A DNA stretch of 64,000 bases from Pseudomonadales bacterium (GTDB taxonomy: Bacteria; Pseudomonadota; Gammaproteobacteria; Pseudomonadales; Azotimanducaceae). The translations under genes were made by a program, and so were the position numbers. The stretch covers positions 1-64,000 of the forward strand of contig SLQW01000009.1 in the NCBI GenBank assembly GCA_007131295.1. Direction: 5' to 3'. The notes beneath the pieces were generated by a model that saw nothing but the letters and a program-made list of their open reading frames with translations, was not told the origin of the DNA and made no database searches. Of this stretch, positions 47,771 through 55,905 are shown one piece after another (the stretch's first letter is position 1; each line of letters begins with the position of its first letter).

Positions 47771-47796
47771 ATTTATAGTGAGATTGAGACACAAAA

Positions 47797-48006
47797 ATGG
47801 CAGACCAGATCGAAGGCATCGTCAAGTGGTTCAATGACGAGAAAGGGTTCGGCTTCATCCAGCGTGAAGGCGACAAGGACGTTTTCGTCCATCATTCAGC
47901 CATCAACGGAACGGGCCGCAAGACCCTGCACGAAGGCCAGCGCGTCATGATGAACGTGACCCAAGGCCAGAAAGGCCCTCAGGCCGAGAACGTCAACCCG
48001 CTGTGA
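47797..48006 (+). CDS. cold-shock domain protein (CspA family)
   Basis: A 69-residue single cold-shock domain. RNP1 (KGFGFIQ) and RNP2 (DVFVHHSAI) are intact, and the opening [14 protein letters not shown] is near the family consensus. It binds single-stranded RNA/DNA and acts as an RNA chaperone. A long structured leader precedes it and an intrinsic-type terminator follows, so it is probably a single-gene transcript. Which Csp paralogue it is cannot be told. Confidence 0.96.
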   Translation: MADQIEGIVKWFNDEKGFGFIQREGDKDVFVHHSAINGTGRKTLHEGQRVMMNVTQGQKGPQAENVNPL

Positions 48007-48014
48007 CGTCCTTC

Positions 48015-48047
48015 GCGGGCGGCGCTTTAGCGCCGCCCGCATTCCTT
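48015..48047 (+). terminator. Rho-independent-type terminator after the cold-shock gene
   Basis: A perfect 11-bp GC stem (48015-48025 with 48030-48040) closes a TTTA loop and is followed by ATTCCTT. The U-tract is imperfect, but stem strength and position 9 bases after the stop support termination. Confidence 0.8.
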
Positions 48048-48121
48048 GAAGACAACTTCTCACCGCCCCCCCCTCAGCAGCGTCTTCGTATACCCTTGTC
48101 CGTCTCGGATAGGAGGGAGCG

Positions 48122-48490
48122 ATGACTGACAATGCCCGCATCATCAGCGATTTCATCGAGGCCTGGTCACGGCTCGACCCGGACGAGCTCGCGAGCTACT
48201 TCACCGACGATGGTGTCTACCACAACATGCCGGTTCAGGCTGTTGCCGGTCGAGATGCTGTGCGGGCCATGATCAAGGGCTTTATCAGCACCTGGACCGA
48301 CACGGATTGGGAGATCCGCACCCTGCTCGCATCGGGTGACACGGTCATCGTCGAGCGTGTCGACCGCACCAAGACGACATCTGGCGACGTCGACCTGCCC
48401 TGTGTCGGTGTGTTCGAGATGCAGGATGGACGCATCCGCGAGTGGCGCGACTACTTCGACCTCGGTACCTACGCCAACGCCATGAAGTGA
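48122..48490 (+). CDS. limonene-1,2-epoxide hydrolase-like / SnoaL-like protein
   Basis: A 122-residue NTF2-like fold protein. The pattern VERVDR in the middle and PCVGVFEMQDGRIREWRDYFDLGTY at the end resembles limonene-1,2-epoxide hydrolase, whose catalytic Asp-Arg-Asp triad would be filled by Asp and Arg in these two segments. It is cytosolic. ATG 48122 follows GGAGGGAGCG. The substrate is unknown; SnoaL-like isomerases and scaffold proteins share the fold. Confidence 0.78.
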   Translation: MTDNARIISDFIEAWSRLDPDELASYFTDDGVYHNMPVQAVAGRDAVRAMIKGFISTWTDTDWEIRTLLASGDTVIVERVDRTKTTSGDVDLPCVGVFEMQDGRIREWRDYFDLGTYANAMK

Positions 48491-48583
48491 GCATGCTCTC
48501 GCGTCGGGCGGCCCCTCAGCCCTTGTCCAGCCGCTATACTTACCGCCGTGTCATCAGAAGAAGCGTTCTTCCGGAGTGCCTCA

Positions 48584-50560
48584 GTGAATCTTCTGCGTAC
48601 TTTGCCCGTCACCCTCGCCGTTCTGCTGCTCGGCGCCTGCGCCAGCGCGCCCCCGCCCTCTGCAGTGGATACCGTCGACCGCCGTCAGGAAGGCAACCTG
48701 GTATTCGAGGACATTCCGCCGGTGCCGGACGAGATCGACACGCGGCTGGCGCAGTATCTGGAGGTGCGCAGTGCAAGCTTTCAGGGTTGGCTTGCAGGCG
48801 GAGGGGTGTTGATCAGTACCCGCTTCGGAGAGACGGCACAGATTCACCGGGTAGCGCGCCCGGGCGCAGCCCGCGAGCAACTCACCTTCTTTCGCGAGCC
48901 CGTGACCGGTGCCCTGGCATCGCCGAATACGGAACGTCCCGGCTTCCTGTACTTGAGAGACGCTGGTGGTTCCGAGTTCTGGCAGCTCTACTTCTTCGAC
49001 CTCGCAACAGGCCACTCTCATCTTCTAAGCGACGGTGAAGCCCGCAACTCGTCACCTGTTTGGGACAGGGGCGGTCGCCAGATTGCCTGGTCTTCCACCG
49101 TGCGCAACGGGCGAGACACCGACATCTGGCTGCGCACCCTGGACGGGGAGGCGCAGCTTGTCCTGGCCGAAGGAGGCACCTGGTTCGCGCAGGATTTCGA
49201 TACCGCGGGCGAGCGCCTTCTCGTGTCGCGTTTCGTTTCGCGCTCGGAGAGCCACCCCCACGTGCTCGACCTGGACAGCGGCAGCCTCACGCCGCTGTTG
49301 CCGTCAGGTGTCGTGGCCCGAATCGATCGTCTGCGCTTCGGGCCGGAGGGCGACATCTTCTTCACGTCGGATCTCGGCGGTGAGTTCGTCCGCCTGTTCC
49401 GGGTGCTCGAGCCAGGCAGCGAGCCGCAAGCGGTGACGGGAGAGGTGGACCATGATGTGGAGCAGTTCGAGATCTCCGGCGATGGTCGCTACCTCGCCTA
49501 TAGCGTCAACGACAACACCGTCAGCCGCCTGCAGGTACGGCGTCTGGAGGACGATGCGTTCATTGCGCTCCCGGAGCTCCCAGAGGGCCTCATTTTCGGT
49601 CTCGACTTCGAGCCCGGTGGCGATCGTCTCGGCTTCACGCTCAACACCGCCACCTCGCCCGGTGATGCACACAGCATTGATCTTCGTGCACGCACCCTCA
49701 GTCGCTGGACCGCAAGTGAGGTGGGCGGCTTGGATACCGAGCGTTTCGTCTCCCCCGCGCACTTCAGCTTTCCCACCTTCGATACCCCGGACGGACGCAC
49801 CCCGCGCATCGGGGAGGCGCGGCGGCAGATCCCCGCATTCATCTACCGCCCGGAAGGCCCCGGTCCACATCCGGTGGTGATCCAGATCCACGGTGGCCCG
49901 GAGGCGCAGGCACGCCCTGGGTTCTCGTCCGTGCACCAGTTCTGGGTTAACGAGCTCGGATTCGCTGTCGTGGTGCCGAACGTGCGTGGTTCCACCGGCT
50001 ACGGGCGCAGCTTCCACCGGCTGGACAACGCGGAACTCCGCGAGGACTCGGTGCGCGACATCGGGGCACTGCTGGACTGGGTTGCGACCCAGGAGGATCT
50101 CGACGCTTCCCGCGTCGCCACCATCGGCGGCTCCTATGGCGGCTACATGGTGCTCGCATCGCACATGCACTACAGCGACCGACTCGCTGCGGGCGTCAAC
50201 GTGGTCGGCATTTCCAACTTCGTGACCTTTCTCGAGAACACTCAGGATTACCGGCGCCACCTGCGTCGGGAAGAGTATGGCGACGAGCGCGACCCGGAAA
50301 TGCGTGCCTTTCTCGAGGCGATTTCGCCGCTGAACAATATCGAGCGCATGACCCGGCCGCTGCTCGTGGTGCATGGCGCCAATGATCCTCGCGTGCCGCA
50401 GAGCGAAGCCGATCAGCTGGTGGCTGCGCTGCGCGCCCAGGGCCAACCGGCGCCCTACCTGCTGGCCCTCGACGAGGGTCACGGCTTCCGCAGGCGCAGC
50501 AACCGGGATGCCTACCTCGCGGTGGCGGCAGACTTCCTGCGCCGCCACCTCAGCGACTGA
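48584..50560 (+). CDS. S9-family lipoprotein peptidase (dipeptidyl/acylaminoacyl-peptidase-like)
   Basis: A 658-residue membrane-tethered peptidase. The signal peptide ends in the lipobox LLGAC (Cys19 or so). A seven-bladed WD40/TolB-like propeller (for example [23 protein letters not shown]) precedes the alpha/beta hydrolase domain with Ser in GGSYGGYM, Asp in HGANDPRVP and His in DEGHGF. GTG 48584 is chosen for GGAG seven bases upstream and a compact signal peptide. This is a different S9 subfamily from the prolyl oligopeptidase at 35.7-37.8 kb. It suggests active extracytoplasmic peptide use. Confidence 0.91.
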   Translation: MNLLRTLPVTLAVLLLGACASAPPPSAVDTVDRRQEGNLVFEDIPPVPDEIDTRLAQYLEVRSASFQGWLAGGGVLISTRFGETAQIHRVARPGAAREQLTFFREPVTGALASPNTERPGFLYLRDAGGSEFWQLYFFDLATGHSHLLSDGEARNSSPVWDRGGRQIAWSSTVRNGRDTDIWLRTLDGEAQLVLAEGGTWFAQDFDTAGERLLVSRFVSRSESHPHVLDLDSGSLTPLLPSGVVARIDRLRFGPEGDIFFTSDLGGEFVRLFRVLEPGSEPQAVTGEVDHDVEQFEISGDGRYLAYSVNDNTVSRLQVRRLEDDAFIALPELPEGLIFGLDFEPGGDRLGFTLNTATSPGDAHSIDLRARTLSRWTASEVGGLDTERFVSPAHFSFPTFDTPDGRTPRIGEARRQIPAFIYRPEGPGPHPVVIQIHGGPEAQARPGFSSVHQFWVNELGFAVVVPNVRGSTGYGRSFHRLDNAELREDSVRDIGALLDWVATQEDLDASRVATIGGSYGGYMVLASHMHYSDRLAAGVNVVGISNFVTFLENTQDYRRHLRREEYGDERDPEMRAFLEAISPLNNIERMTRPLLVVHGANDPRVPQSEADQLVAALRAQGQPAPYLLALDEGHGFRRRSNRDAYLAVAADFLRRHLSD

Positions 50561-50653
50561 CCTTGCATCGCCGAAGAACCGAACGCGGCAGCGCCCGGGC
50601 GCCGCAGGCGGTATTCTGTCCCCCGCATCCGTAACGGCAGCAGAGGGGGAGCC

Positions 50654-51784
50654 ATGCTCAACAAGTTCGACGACTATCCCATTCACCAGACCGCGGAGCC
50701 GCTGGCCCATCCTGTGACCAGCGACCGCAACGTCTATGACCGCACCTGGTTCAATGGGTACGCCCGCGATGGCTCCTATTACTTCGGCGTGGGCATGGCG
50801 ATCTACCCGCATCGAGGCATTCTCGACGGCGCCTTCAGTGTGGTGCAGCCGAACGGGCGCCAGCACTGCTTCTACGGCTCGCGCCGGGCACCCACCGAGC
50901 GCAGCGAGATGCAGGTGGGCCCCTACCGCATCGAGGTCGTCAAACCCATGCGCCAGGCTCGGGTGGTGTTGGAGAACAATCCCAGCGGCATCACCTGTGA
51001 GCTCACGTTCTCGGCCCGCACGGCGGCCATCGAAGAAAAGCATCAGACGCTTTGGAGCGGTGCCCGCCGCGTGATGGATGCCACCCGCTTCGATCAGTTC
51101 GGCCGCTGGCAGGGTTGGATCCGCCATCCCGACGGCGAGATTCAGGTGGACGAAGAGGTCTGCCTGGGCACCAAGGACCGATCCTGGGGTGTGCGAGGCG
51201 TCGGCGAACCGGAAGCCGGGGGTGCGCCGACACGGCCGAACGGTATCTTTTTCCTCTGGGCGCCACTGATCTGGGAAGATCACATCACCCATGCCATCTT
51301 CTTCGATGGTCCCCACGGCGAGCAGTTGGTGCGCGAAGGACTGGAGGCGCCGCTGTATCCGAGCGAAGCGGCCCTGCCGCCCGGCAGCGAGGACGGCTTC
51401 TGTCAGCGCATGGCTACCGCCGCGCACCGGGTGCAGTACCACCCGGGTACCCGGCTCGCGAAGTCGGCGGAGATCGACCTGGTGGACCTGCACGGCAAGA
51501 CCCGCACCATTGCCCTGGAACCGATCCTGAAGTTCCAGATGAAGGGCCTCGGTTACCTGCATCCGGACTGGGGCCAGGGGATGTGGAAGGGTGAACTGGA
51601 ACTCGGCGGCGAGAGCTTCGATCCACGGCAGCTCGACATGCTCGCTCGCGAGAACCTGCACGTGCAGCAGGTGGTTCGCGCCAGCGACGGTGAAAGCGAG
51701 GGCATCGGCGTGCTCGAGCAGATCTGCATCGGCCCCTATGCACCGGCCGGCTTCACCGACTTCTTCGACGGCGCAAAGGGCTGA
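50654..51784 (+). CDS. uncharacterised protein, beta-rich, CrtC/AttH-like fold possible
   Basis: A 376-residue protein without signal peptide or membrane segment and rich in aromatic and beta-strand residues (RTWFNGYARDGSYYFGVGMAIYP, IFFLWAPLIWEDH). The repeated Trp/Phe/Gly strand pattern recalls hydroxyneurosporene synthase (CrtC)/AttH lipocalin-like proteins, but I cannot place a catalytic residue. A GGGGGAGCC site precedes ATG 50654. It lies 3 bases before an enoyl-CoA hydratase gene, so a role in acyl-CoA or terpenoid/steroid breakdown is plausible by context only. Confidence 0.55.
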   Translation: MLNKFDDYPIHQTAEPLAHPVTSDRNVYDRTWFNGYARDGSYYFGVGMAIYPHRGILDGAFSVVQPNGRQHCFYGSRRAPTERSEMQVGPYRIEVVKPMRQARVVLENNPSGITCELTFSARTAAIEEKHQTLWSGARRVMDATRFDQFGRWQGWIRHPDGEIQVDEEVCLGTKDRSWGVRGVGEPEAGGAPTRPNGIFFLWAPLIWEDHITHAIFFDGPHGEQLVREGLEAPLYPSEAALPPGSEDGFCQRMATAAHRVQYHPGTRLAKSAEIDLVDLHGKTRTIALEPILKFQMKGLGYLHPDWGQGMWKGELELGGESFDPRQLDMLARENLHVQQVVRASDGESEGIGVLEQICIGPYAPAGFTDFFDGAKG

Positions 51785-51787
51785 GCG

Positions 51788-52645
51788 ATGACCGAAACCG
51801 CAGACACTGCAGCCGAGCCGATTCGGTTCGAAACCCACGATGGCGGCGTCGCCCGCATCGTGCTCGCCCGTCCCGAAGTGGGCAATGCGCAGGACAAGGC
51901 GCTGCTCTACGCCTTGAACGATGCCTTCGACCGCGCCGCCCACGACGATGCGGTTAAAGTGATCATCCTGGCGGGGGAGGGCAAGCATTTCTCCACTGGC
52001 CACGACATGCGCGACCGCAGCTCCATGCGCCGCTTCGAGCCCGTCGGGAACTGGGGTGGGTTCCGCCTGCCCGGAGCCGAAGGTCACATGGCGTTCGAGC
52101 ACGAACTCTATCTCGGGATGTGTTGGCGCTGGCGCAATCTGCCCAAGCCGACCATCGCTGAGGTGCAGGGACGCGTGATTGCCGCCGGCCTCATGCTGGT
52201 GTGGGTCTGCGATCTCGTGGTGGCAGCGGATAATGCCCAGTTCTCCGATCCCGTCGTAGCCTTCGGCGTCAACGGCGTGGAGTACTTCGCGCATCCCTGG
52301 GAGGTCGGCGTGCGCAAGGCCAAGGAGATGTTGTTCACGGGCGAGGCGATCAGCGCCGAGGAGGCACGCGCCCTCGGCATGGTGAACCGGGTGGTGCCGC
52401 TCGCGGATCTGCCTGCGCATACGCTGGCCCTCGCCCAGCACATTGCCAAGCGCCCGAGCATTGGATTGAAGCTAGCGAAGCAGTCCGTGAATCAGATGCA
52501 GGACGCACAAGGCCTGTGGACCGCGCTACAGTCCGCCATGTCTCTGCAGCAGCTCGGCCATGCCCACAATCGGGAGTTGCATGGCTTCCCCGCCGATCCC
52601 GCGGGCGCACAGGTCATTCGCGACCAACTTACCAAGGACGGCTGA
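51788..52645 (+). CDS. enoyl-CoA hydratase/isomerase family protein
   Basis: A 285-residue crotonase-fold enzyme. The CoA oxyanion-hole segment GKHFSTGHDM (about residue 64) and the second hole IAAGLMLVWVCDLVVAADNAQF are visible. The usual acidic pair of enoyl-CoA hydratase is not clearly retained, so isomerase or hydrolase activity is equally possible. The C-terminal region is helical, as normal. It starts 3 bases after the upstream unknown gene, with which it forms an operon. Confidence 0.86.
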   Translation: MTETADTAAEPIRFETHDGGVARIVLARPEVGNAQDKALLYALNDAFDRAAHDDAVKVIILAGEGKHFSTGHDMRDRSSMRRFEPVGNWGGFRLPGAEGHMAFEHELYLGMCWRWRNLPKPTIAEVQGRVIAAGLMLVWVCDLVVAADNAQFSDPVVAFGVNGVEYFAHPWEVGVRKAKEMLFTGEAISAEEARALGMVNRVVPLADLPAHTLALAQHIAKRPSIGLKLAKQSVNQMQDAQGLWTALQSAMSLQQLGHAHNRELHGFPADPAGAQVIRDQLTKDG

Positions 52646-52650
52646 TCGCT

Positions 52651-53193
52651 TCAGTCGTCCTCGGACACTTCGAGGATGCGCATGTCTAGGCTGTTTTCCT
52701 TGAGGGCGTCCTGCGCCGACTGCGCATCAGCATCATCCTCGATCCTGGCCAGCAAGAGGAGATGACCCTGATCGAGATGCCCCTGAAGATCTGCGGCATC
52801 GTCCTGACTGATGATCGCAGCCAGGGCTGCGCCCACCGAGCCGACTGCGGCAGCGCCCGCCACCGCCGCCACTACCGGGCCAGCAAGTGCGGCCGCGGAC
52901 GCCACGACAGCGCCAGCAGCGACGGTCTGACCGGTGAATGCAAGGCCCCGGCTGAGCCCGTGGGTCGCCTCGTCGCCCTGCTTGCGGGGCTCGAACGCAG
53001 AACCTTCCTCACCTTCAGATGCCTCGAAAAGATGTTCCAGGTGCGCCTTGACGCTGCTGTCGGTAGTGAGGAGGGTCAGGCGGTCGTCGCTGAAACCGGC
53101 CAGAGTCAGCCGCTCCGCAGCCCGCTCGAGCGATCCCGGATCGACGAAGACGCCGACGGCTTCGCGGATTTTCCCTGTCTGCGCTTGGCTCAT
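52651..53193 (-). CDS. stress-associated protein with glycine/alanine-zipper segment (YflT/GsiB-like)
   Basis: A 180-residue protein with two alpha/beta repeats around a small-residue hydrophobic core (about residues 85-130, VAAGAVVASAAALAGPVVAAVAGAAAVGSV-like). The opening AVGVFVDPGSLERAAERLTLAGF and the closing HLLLLARIEDDADAQSAQDAL resemble general-stress proteins of the YflT type and related glycine-zipper proteins. It may associate with membranes. No catalytic motif is seen, and the name is a family guess. Confidence 0.6.
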   Translation of the reverse strand: MSQAQTGKIREAVGVFVDPGSLERAAERLTLAGFSDDRLTLLTTDSSVKAHLEHLFEASEGEEGSAFEPRKQGDEATHGLSRGLAFTGQTVAAGAVVASAAALAGPVVAAVAGAAAVGSVGAALAAIISQDDAADLQGHLDQGHLLLLARIEDDADAQSAQDALKENSLDMRILEVSEDD

Positions 53194-53299
53194 CTCGATG
53201 CTCCTGCCAGCACGTGTAGCGGACCCAACAGCCTAGAAAGCGCCGACGATGGGCGCAAATCAGGGGGGCGTGTGCCAAACCGGACGCTCTTGCGGGCTC

Positions 53300-54241
53300 A
53301 TGCAATCGCTGACTGATCTGAGCACGGCGCAGCGCTGGCGCTACGCCCTGAAGCCTGCGAGCTGGCCGAAGCTCCTGGTCCCTACCGTGCTTGGACAGGC
53401 GCTCGGCGTCCTCGCCGCAGGCGCATTCTCGATTGCGGCTCTGATGCTTGGGCTACTTTTCACGCTTGCCAACGGCACTTTCATCGTACTCATGAACGAC
53501 TGGGGCGATCGCGAGGTGGACGCGCTCAAGCGGCGCATGTTCCCCGACGGCTGTTCGCCGAAGACCATCCCCGACGGCATTCTTCCGGCGCGACACCTGC
53601 TCCTGGCCGGTGCCGCTTCGGGTGTCGCTTCGGTGGCGGTCGCGTTCCTGCTCGGCGCGCTCGCGGAGCGTCCCTGGCTCGGGGTTCTCGGCGTCGTCTG
53701 CACGCTCACCTTCGTCGCTTACAGTCTGCCGCCAGTGGCGCTGAACTACCGCGGCGGCGGCGAACTGCTCGAAGCGCTAGGCGTCGGTCTGCTGCTGCCG
53801 CTGTTTCATGCCCACGCCCAGTCCGGATTGTTCTGGGCGCAGGAGTGGTGGGTGCTGGCGGGATTCGTGGCGCTGTCGCTGGCGAGCGCCCTGGCGAGCG
53901 GGCTTGCCGACGAGGAGAGCGATCGCGCCGGCGGCAAGCGCACGCTTGCCTCGGTGGCTGGCAACGCGGTCGCGCGGCGGACCACGGAGGCGATGGTCCT
54001 CGTCGGCGCATCAATCTGGTGGCTAACCGTGTTGATGCCCGGACTTCCTGGGTCCGTTATGGTGCCGGCCGGAGCGCTCGTTCTGGGCTACGGCATCGCC
54101 ATGCTGCGCATGAGTTCGCATGCGACGACCGGTGCCTTCGCGGCGCAGGGCGTCTACAAGCAACGCCTGCATCAGGGCATCTGGCTCGGTGCGCTGGTTG
54201 TGGCCGGGGGCCTGCTGCTGACGGGTTGTTGGAGTTCATGA
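53300..54241 (+). CDS. UbiA-family prenyltransferase 1
   Basis: A 313-residue polytopic membrane prenyltransferase. The first prenyl-diphosphate Mg site is NDWGDREVD (Asn/Asp-rich) and the second acidic motif is ADEESDRAGGKR, placed as in UbiA/MenA. Eight to nine hydrophobic helices are present. ATG 53300 starts the conserved region; there is no strong Shine-Dalgarno. The stop overlaps the next gene by four bases (ATGA). The acceptor is unknown; MenA-, chlorophyll- or haem-type substrates are all possible. Confidence 0.87.
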   Translation: MQSLTDLSTAQRWRYALKPASWPKLLVPTVLGQALGVLAAGAFSIAALMLGLLFTLANGTFIVLMNDWGDREVDALKRRMFPDGCSPKTIPDGILPARHLLLAGAASGVASVAVAFLLGALAERPWLGVLGVVCTLTFVAYSLPPVALNYRGGGELLEALGVGLLLPLFHAHAQSGLFWAQEWWVLAGFVALSLASALASGLADEESDRAGGKRTLASVAGNAVARRTTEAMVLVGASIWWLTVLMPGLPGSVMVPAGALVLGYGIAMLRMSSHATTGAFAAQGVYKQRLHQGIWLGALVVAGGLLLTGCWSS

Positions 54242-54987
54242 TGCACGAGGATTTAAACGCTGGTGTCGAGCGCCGGCTTGCCGTGCTCGACGCGGAGCTT
54301 GCAGCCTGCGCTGGAACGCTGGCTTCGCTCGCGCCTGGGCGCGACAGTGCGAGCTCGTTAGTAACCATCGCCACGAGTCTGCTCTCCGGGCGCAGCAGCG
54401 CATGGGAAGATGCTTTCGCGAGCAGCGCCGAGCGAGTCGTGCGTGCGCTGATCGAGCATTTTCCAGGCAATCTCTATTGGGATCTCGACTATCTCCTCGC
54501 GGCGTTGCTCGAGGAGGCGGCGGCGCCGGAAGGCCTGTTGGAGGCGGCGAACACGGTGGCCCGGCTGCAGGCCTTGTTCGGTTGTCACTCGAAGATCGCC
54601 TTCCGATATCTGCACGACTTCACTTACGGCTTCGATTGGGCGCGCTGGTCGGTGCGCCGTCCTGCAGAGCGCGAGGGGATCGGACCGTTCTCGCCGCTGT
54701 TTCTCGCTCACCTCGAGCAACGCGGTCGGGAGATCACGGCAGCCATCGACGCGGGTGATGAGCGGTTTCCACGCCTCTCCCCAGGCACGTACCGCAATCC
54801 GTTCCCTTTCTCCCGCAAACCCTTCCATGAGCGCCTGTTGCTCGAGGATCTGGCGGCACGAAATCTTGTGCCGATTCATACCTGGTCTATCCAGGCACGG
54901 CCGCGCAATGACCTGCCCTTCTCAGAACTCCGGGAGGAGCGCGCGCGCGCATTGGCCATCCCTCCCGAGATGCAGCCCGCGCCATGA
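54238..54987 (+). CDS. uncharacterised soluble protein between two UbiA genes
   Basis: A 249-residue protein, helical and soluble, without a motif I recognise. The region FGCHSKIAFRYLHDFTYGFDWARW (residues about 117-140) is dense in aromatic residues and His/Asp and is the likeliest active or binding site. The C-terminal third is rich in Pro/Phe (YRNPFPFSRKPFHERLL). It overlaps both neighbouring UbiA genes by four bases at each end, so the three are almost certainly a translationally coupled unit. An accessory or quinone-modifying role is inferred from context only. Confidence 0.6.
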   Translation: MMHEDLNAGVERRLAVLDAELAACAGTLASLAPGRDSASSLVTIATSLLSGRSSAWEDAFASSAERVVRALIEHFPGNLYWDLDYLLAALLEEAAAPEGLLEAANTVARLQALFGCHSKIAFRYLHDFTYGFDWARWSVRRPAEREGIGPFSPLFLAHLEQRGREITAAIDAGDERFPRLSPGTYRNPFPFSRKPFHERLLLEDLAARNLVPIHTWSIQARPRNDLPFSELREERARALAIPPEMQPAP

Positions 54988-55895
54988 AGGCAAAGCTGCG
55001 TGCCTGGTTTCAGGCCTCGCGCCTGCCCTCCCAGTCCTATCTGTTCCTGCCGCTGTTGCTCGGAAGCGTGCTTGCCTGGACTGTCTCCGGTCAGTGGAGC
55101 TGGACGGTCTTCGTCCTGGTGCACCTCTTCGGCCTGTTCGATCAGCTCTATATCGTCTACGCGAACGACGTCGCCGACGAGGCCACCGACCGCGACAACT
55201 CAACGCCCACTCTTTACTCGGGTGGCTCGCGGGTGCTGGTCGAAGGGCGGCTGAATGCCGCAGCACTACTGCGCGCGGCCTGGGTCATGGCGGCGCTCGC
55301 CGTGACGACGACGGTCGCCATCGGTTTCATGGCCGGGACCTGGTTGCCTTTGTTGCTCGGTTGCATCGGCATCGCGCTGCTGTGGGCCTACAGCTTCCCT
55401 CCTCTGCGTCTGTCGTATCGCGGTGGCGGCGAACTGCTGCAGACGCTAGGGCTGGGGATGGTGCTACCGCTGCTCGCCTATGCGGCGCAGGCCGGCGATC
55501 TCGAAGGCTTTCCCTGGGCGCTGTTCGCGGTGCTGCTGCCCCTGAATCTGGCCACCGCCATCGCCACCGCATTGCCCGACGCGCCGTCCGATGCGCGGGC
55601 AAGCAAACGCACGCTGGCGGTGATGCACGGTATCGCGCCGGCGCGCAGGTTCATTCTCGTACTGATCGCGGGCGCGCTGGTGCTGCATGCGCTGTATGCA
55701 CCGCTGCTGCTCGGGATCGATGCGGTCGTGGCCCGCTGGGTGGTACTCGTGCCTGGCCTCGCGGTGGGTGCCGCGGCGCTCATTCACCTGCGTGCAGAAC
55801 CAGGTACGCGCGTACTCGATGCGTTCCTGTTTCTGGCGATCCTTGCGAATCTTGCCTACGTGGCGGGGCTCATCACACTGCTGCTCTGGGGCTGA
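54984..55895 (+). CDS. UbiA-family prenyltransferase 2
   Basis: A 303-residue polytopic membrane prenyltransferase. Its first Mg site is YANDVADEATD and the second acidic motif (LPDAPSDARASKR) is reduced compared with the first paralogue's DEESD. The shared RGGGELL block appears in both UbiA proteins of this operon, showing they are paralogous. It may have a different acceptor or prenyl chain length. It ends 10 bases before the convergent AbgT gene. Confidence 0.86.
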   Translation: MKAKLRAWFQASRLPSQSYLFLPLLLGSVLAWTVSGQWSWTVFVLVHLFGLFDQLYIVYANDVADEATDRDNSTPTLYSGGSRVLVEGRLNAAALLRAAWVMAALAVTTTVAIGFMAGTWLPLLLGCIGIALLWAYSFPPLRLSYRGGGELLQTLGLGMVLPLLAYAAQAGDLEGFPWALFAVLLPLNLATAIATALPDAPSDARASKRTLAVMHGIAPARRFILVLIAGALVLHALYAPLLLGIDAVVARWVVLVPGLAVGAAALIHLRAEPGTRVLDAFLFLAILANLAYVAGLITLLLWG

Positions 55896-55905
55896 GGTAT
55901 GCAGG

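Noticed and set aside
49304-52441. A 1045-codon open frame on the minus strand
   Set aside because: It lies antisense to the S9 peptidase, the unknown gene and the enoyl-CoA hydratase, all with clear motifs and starts. Long antisense frames are common in GC-rich DNA with third-position GC bias.
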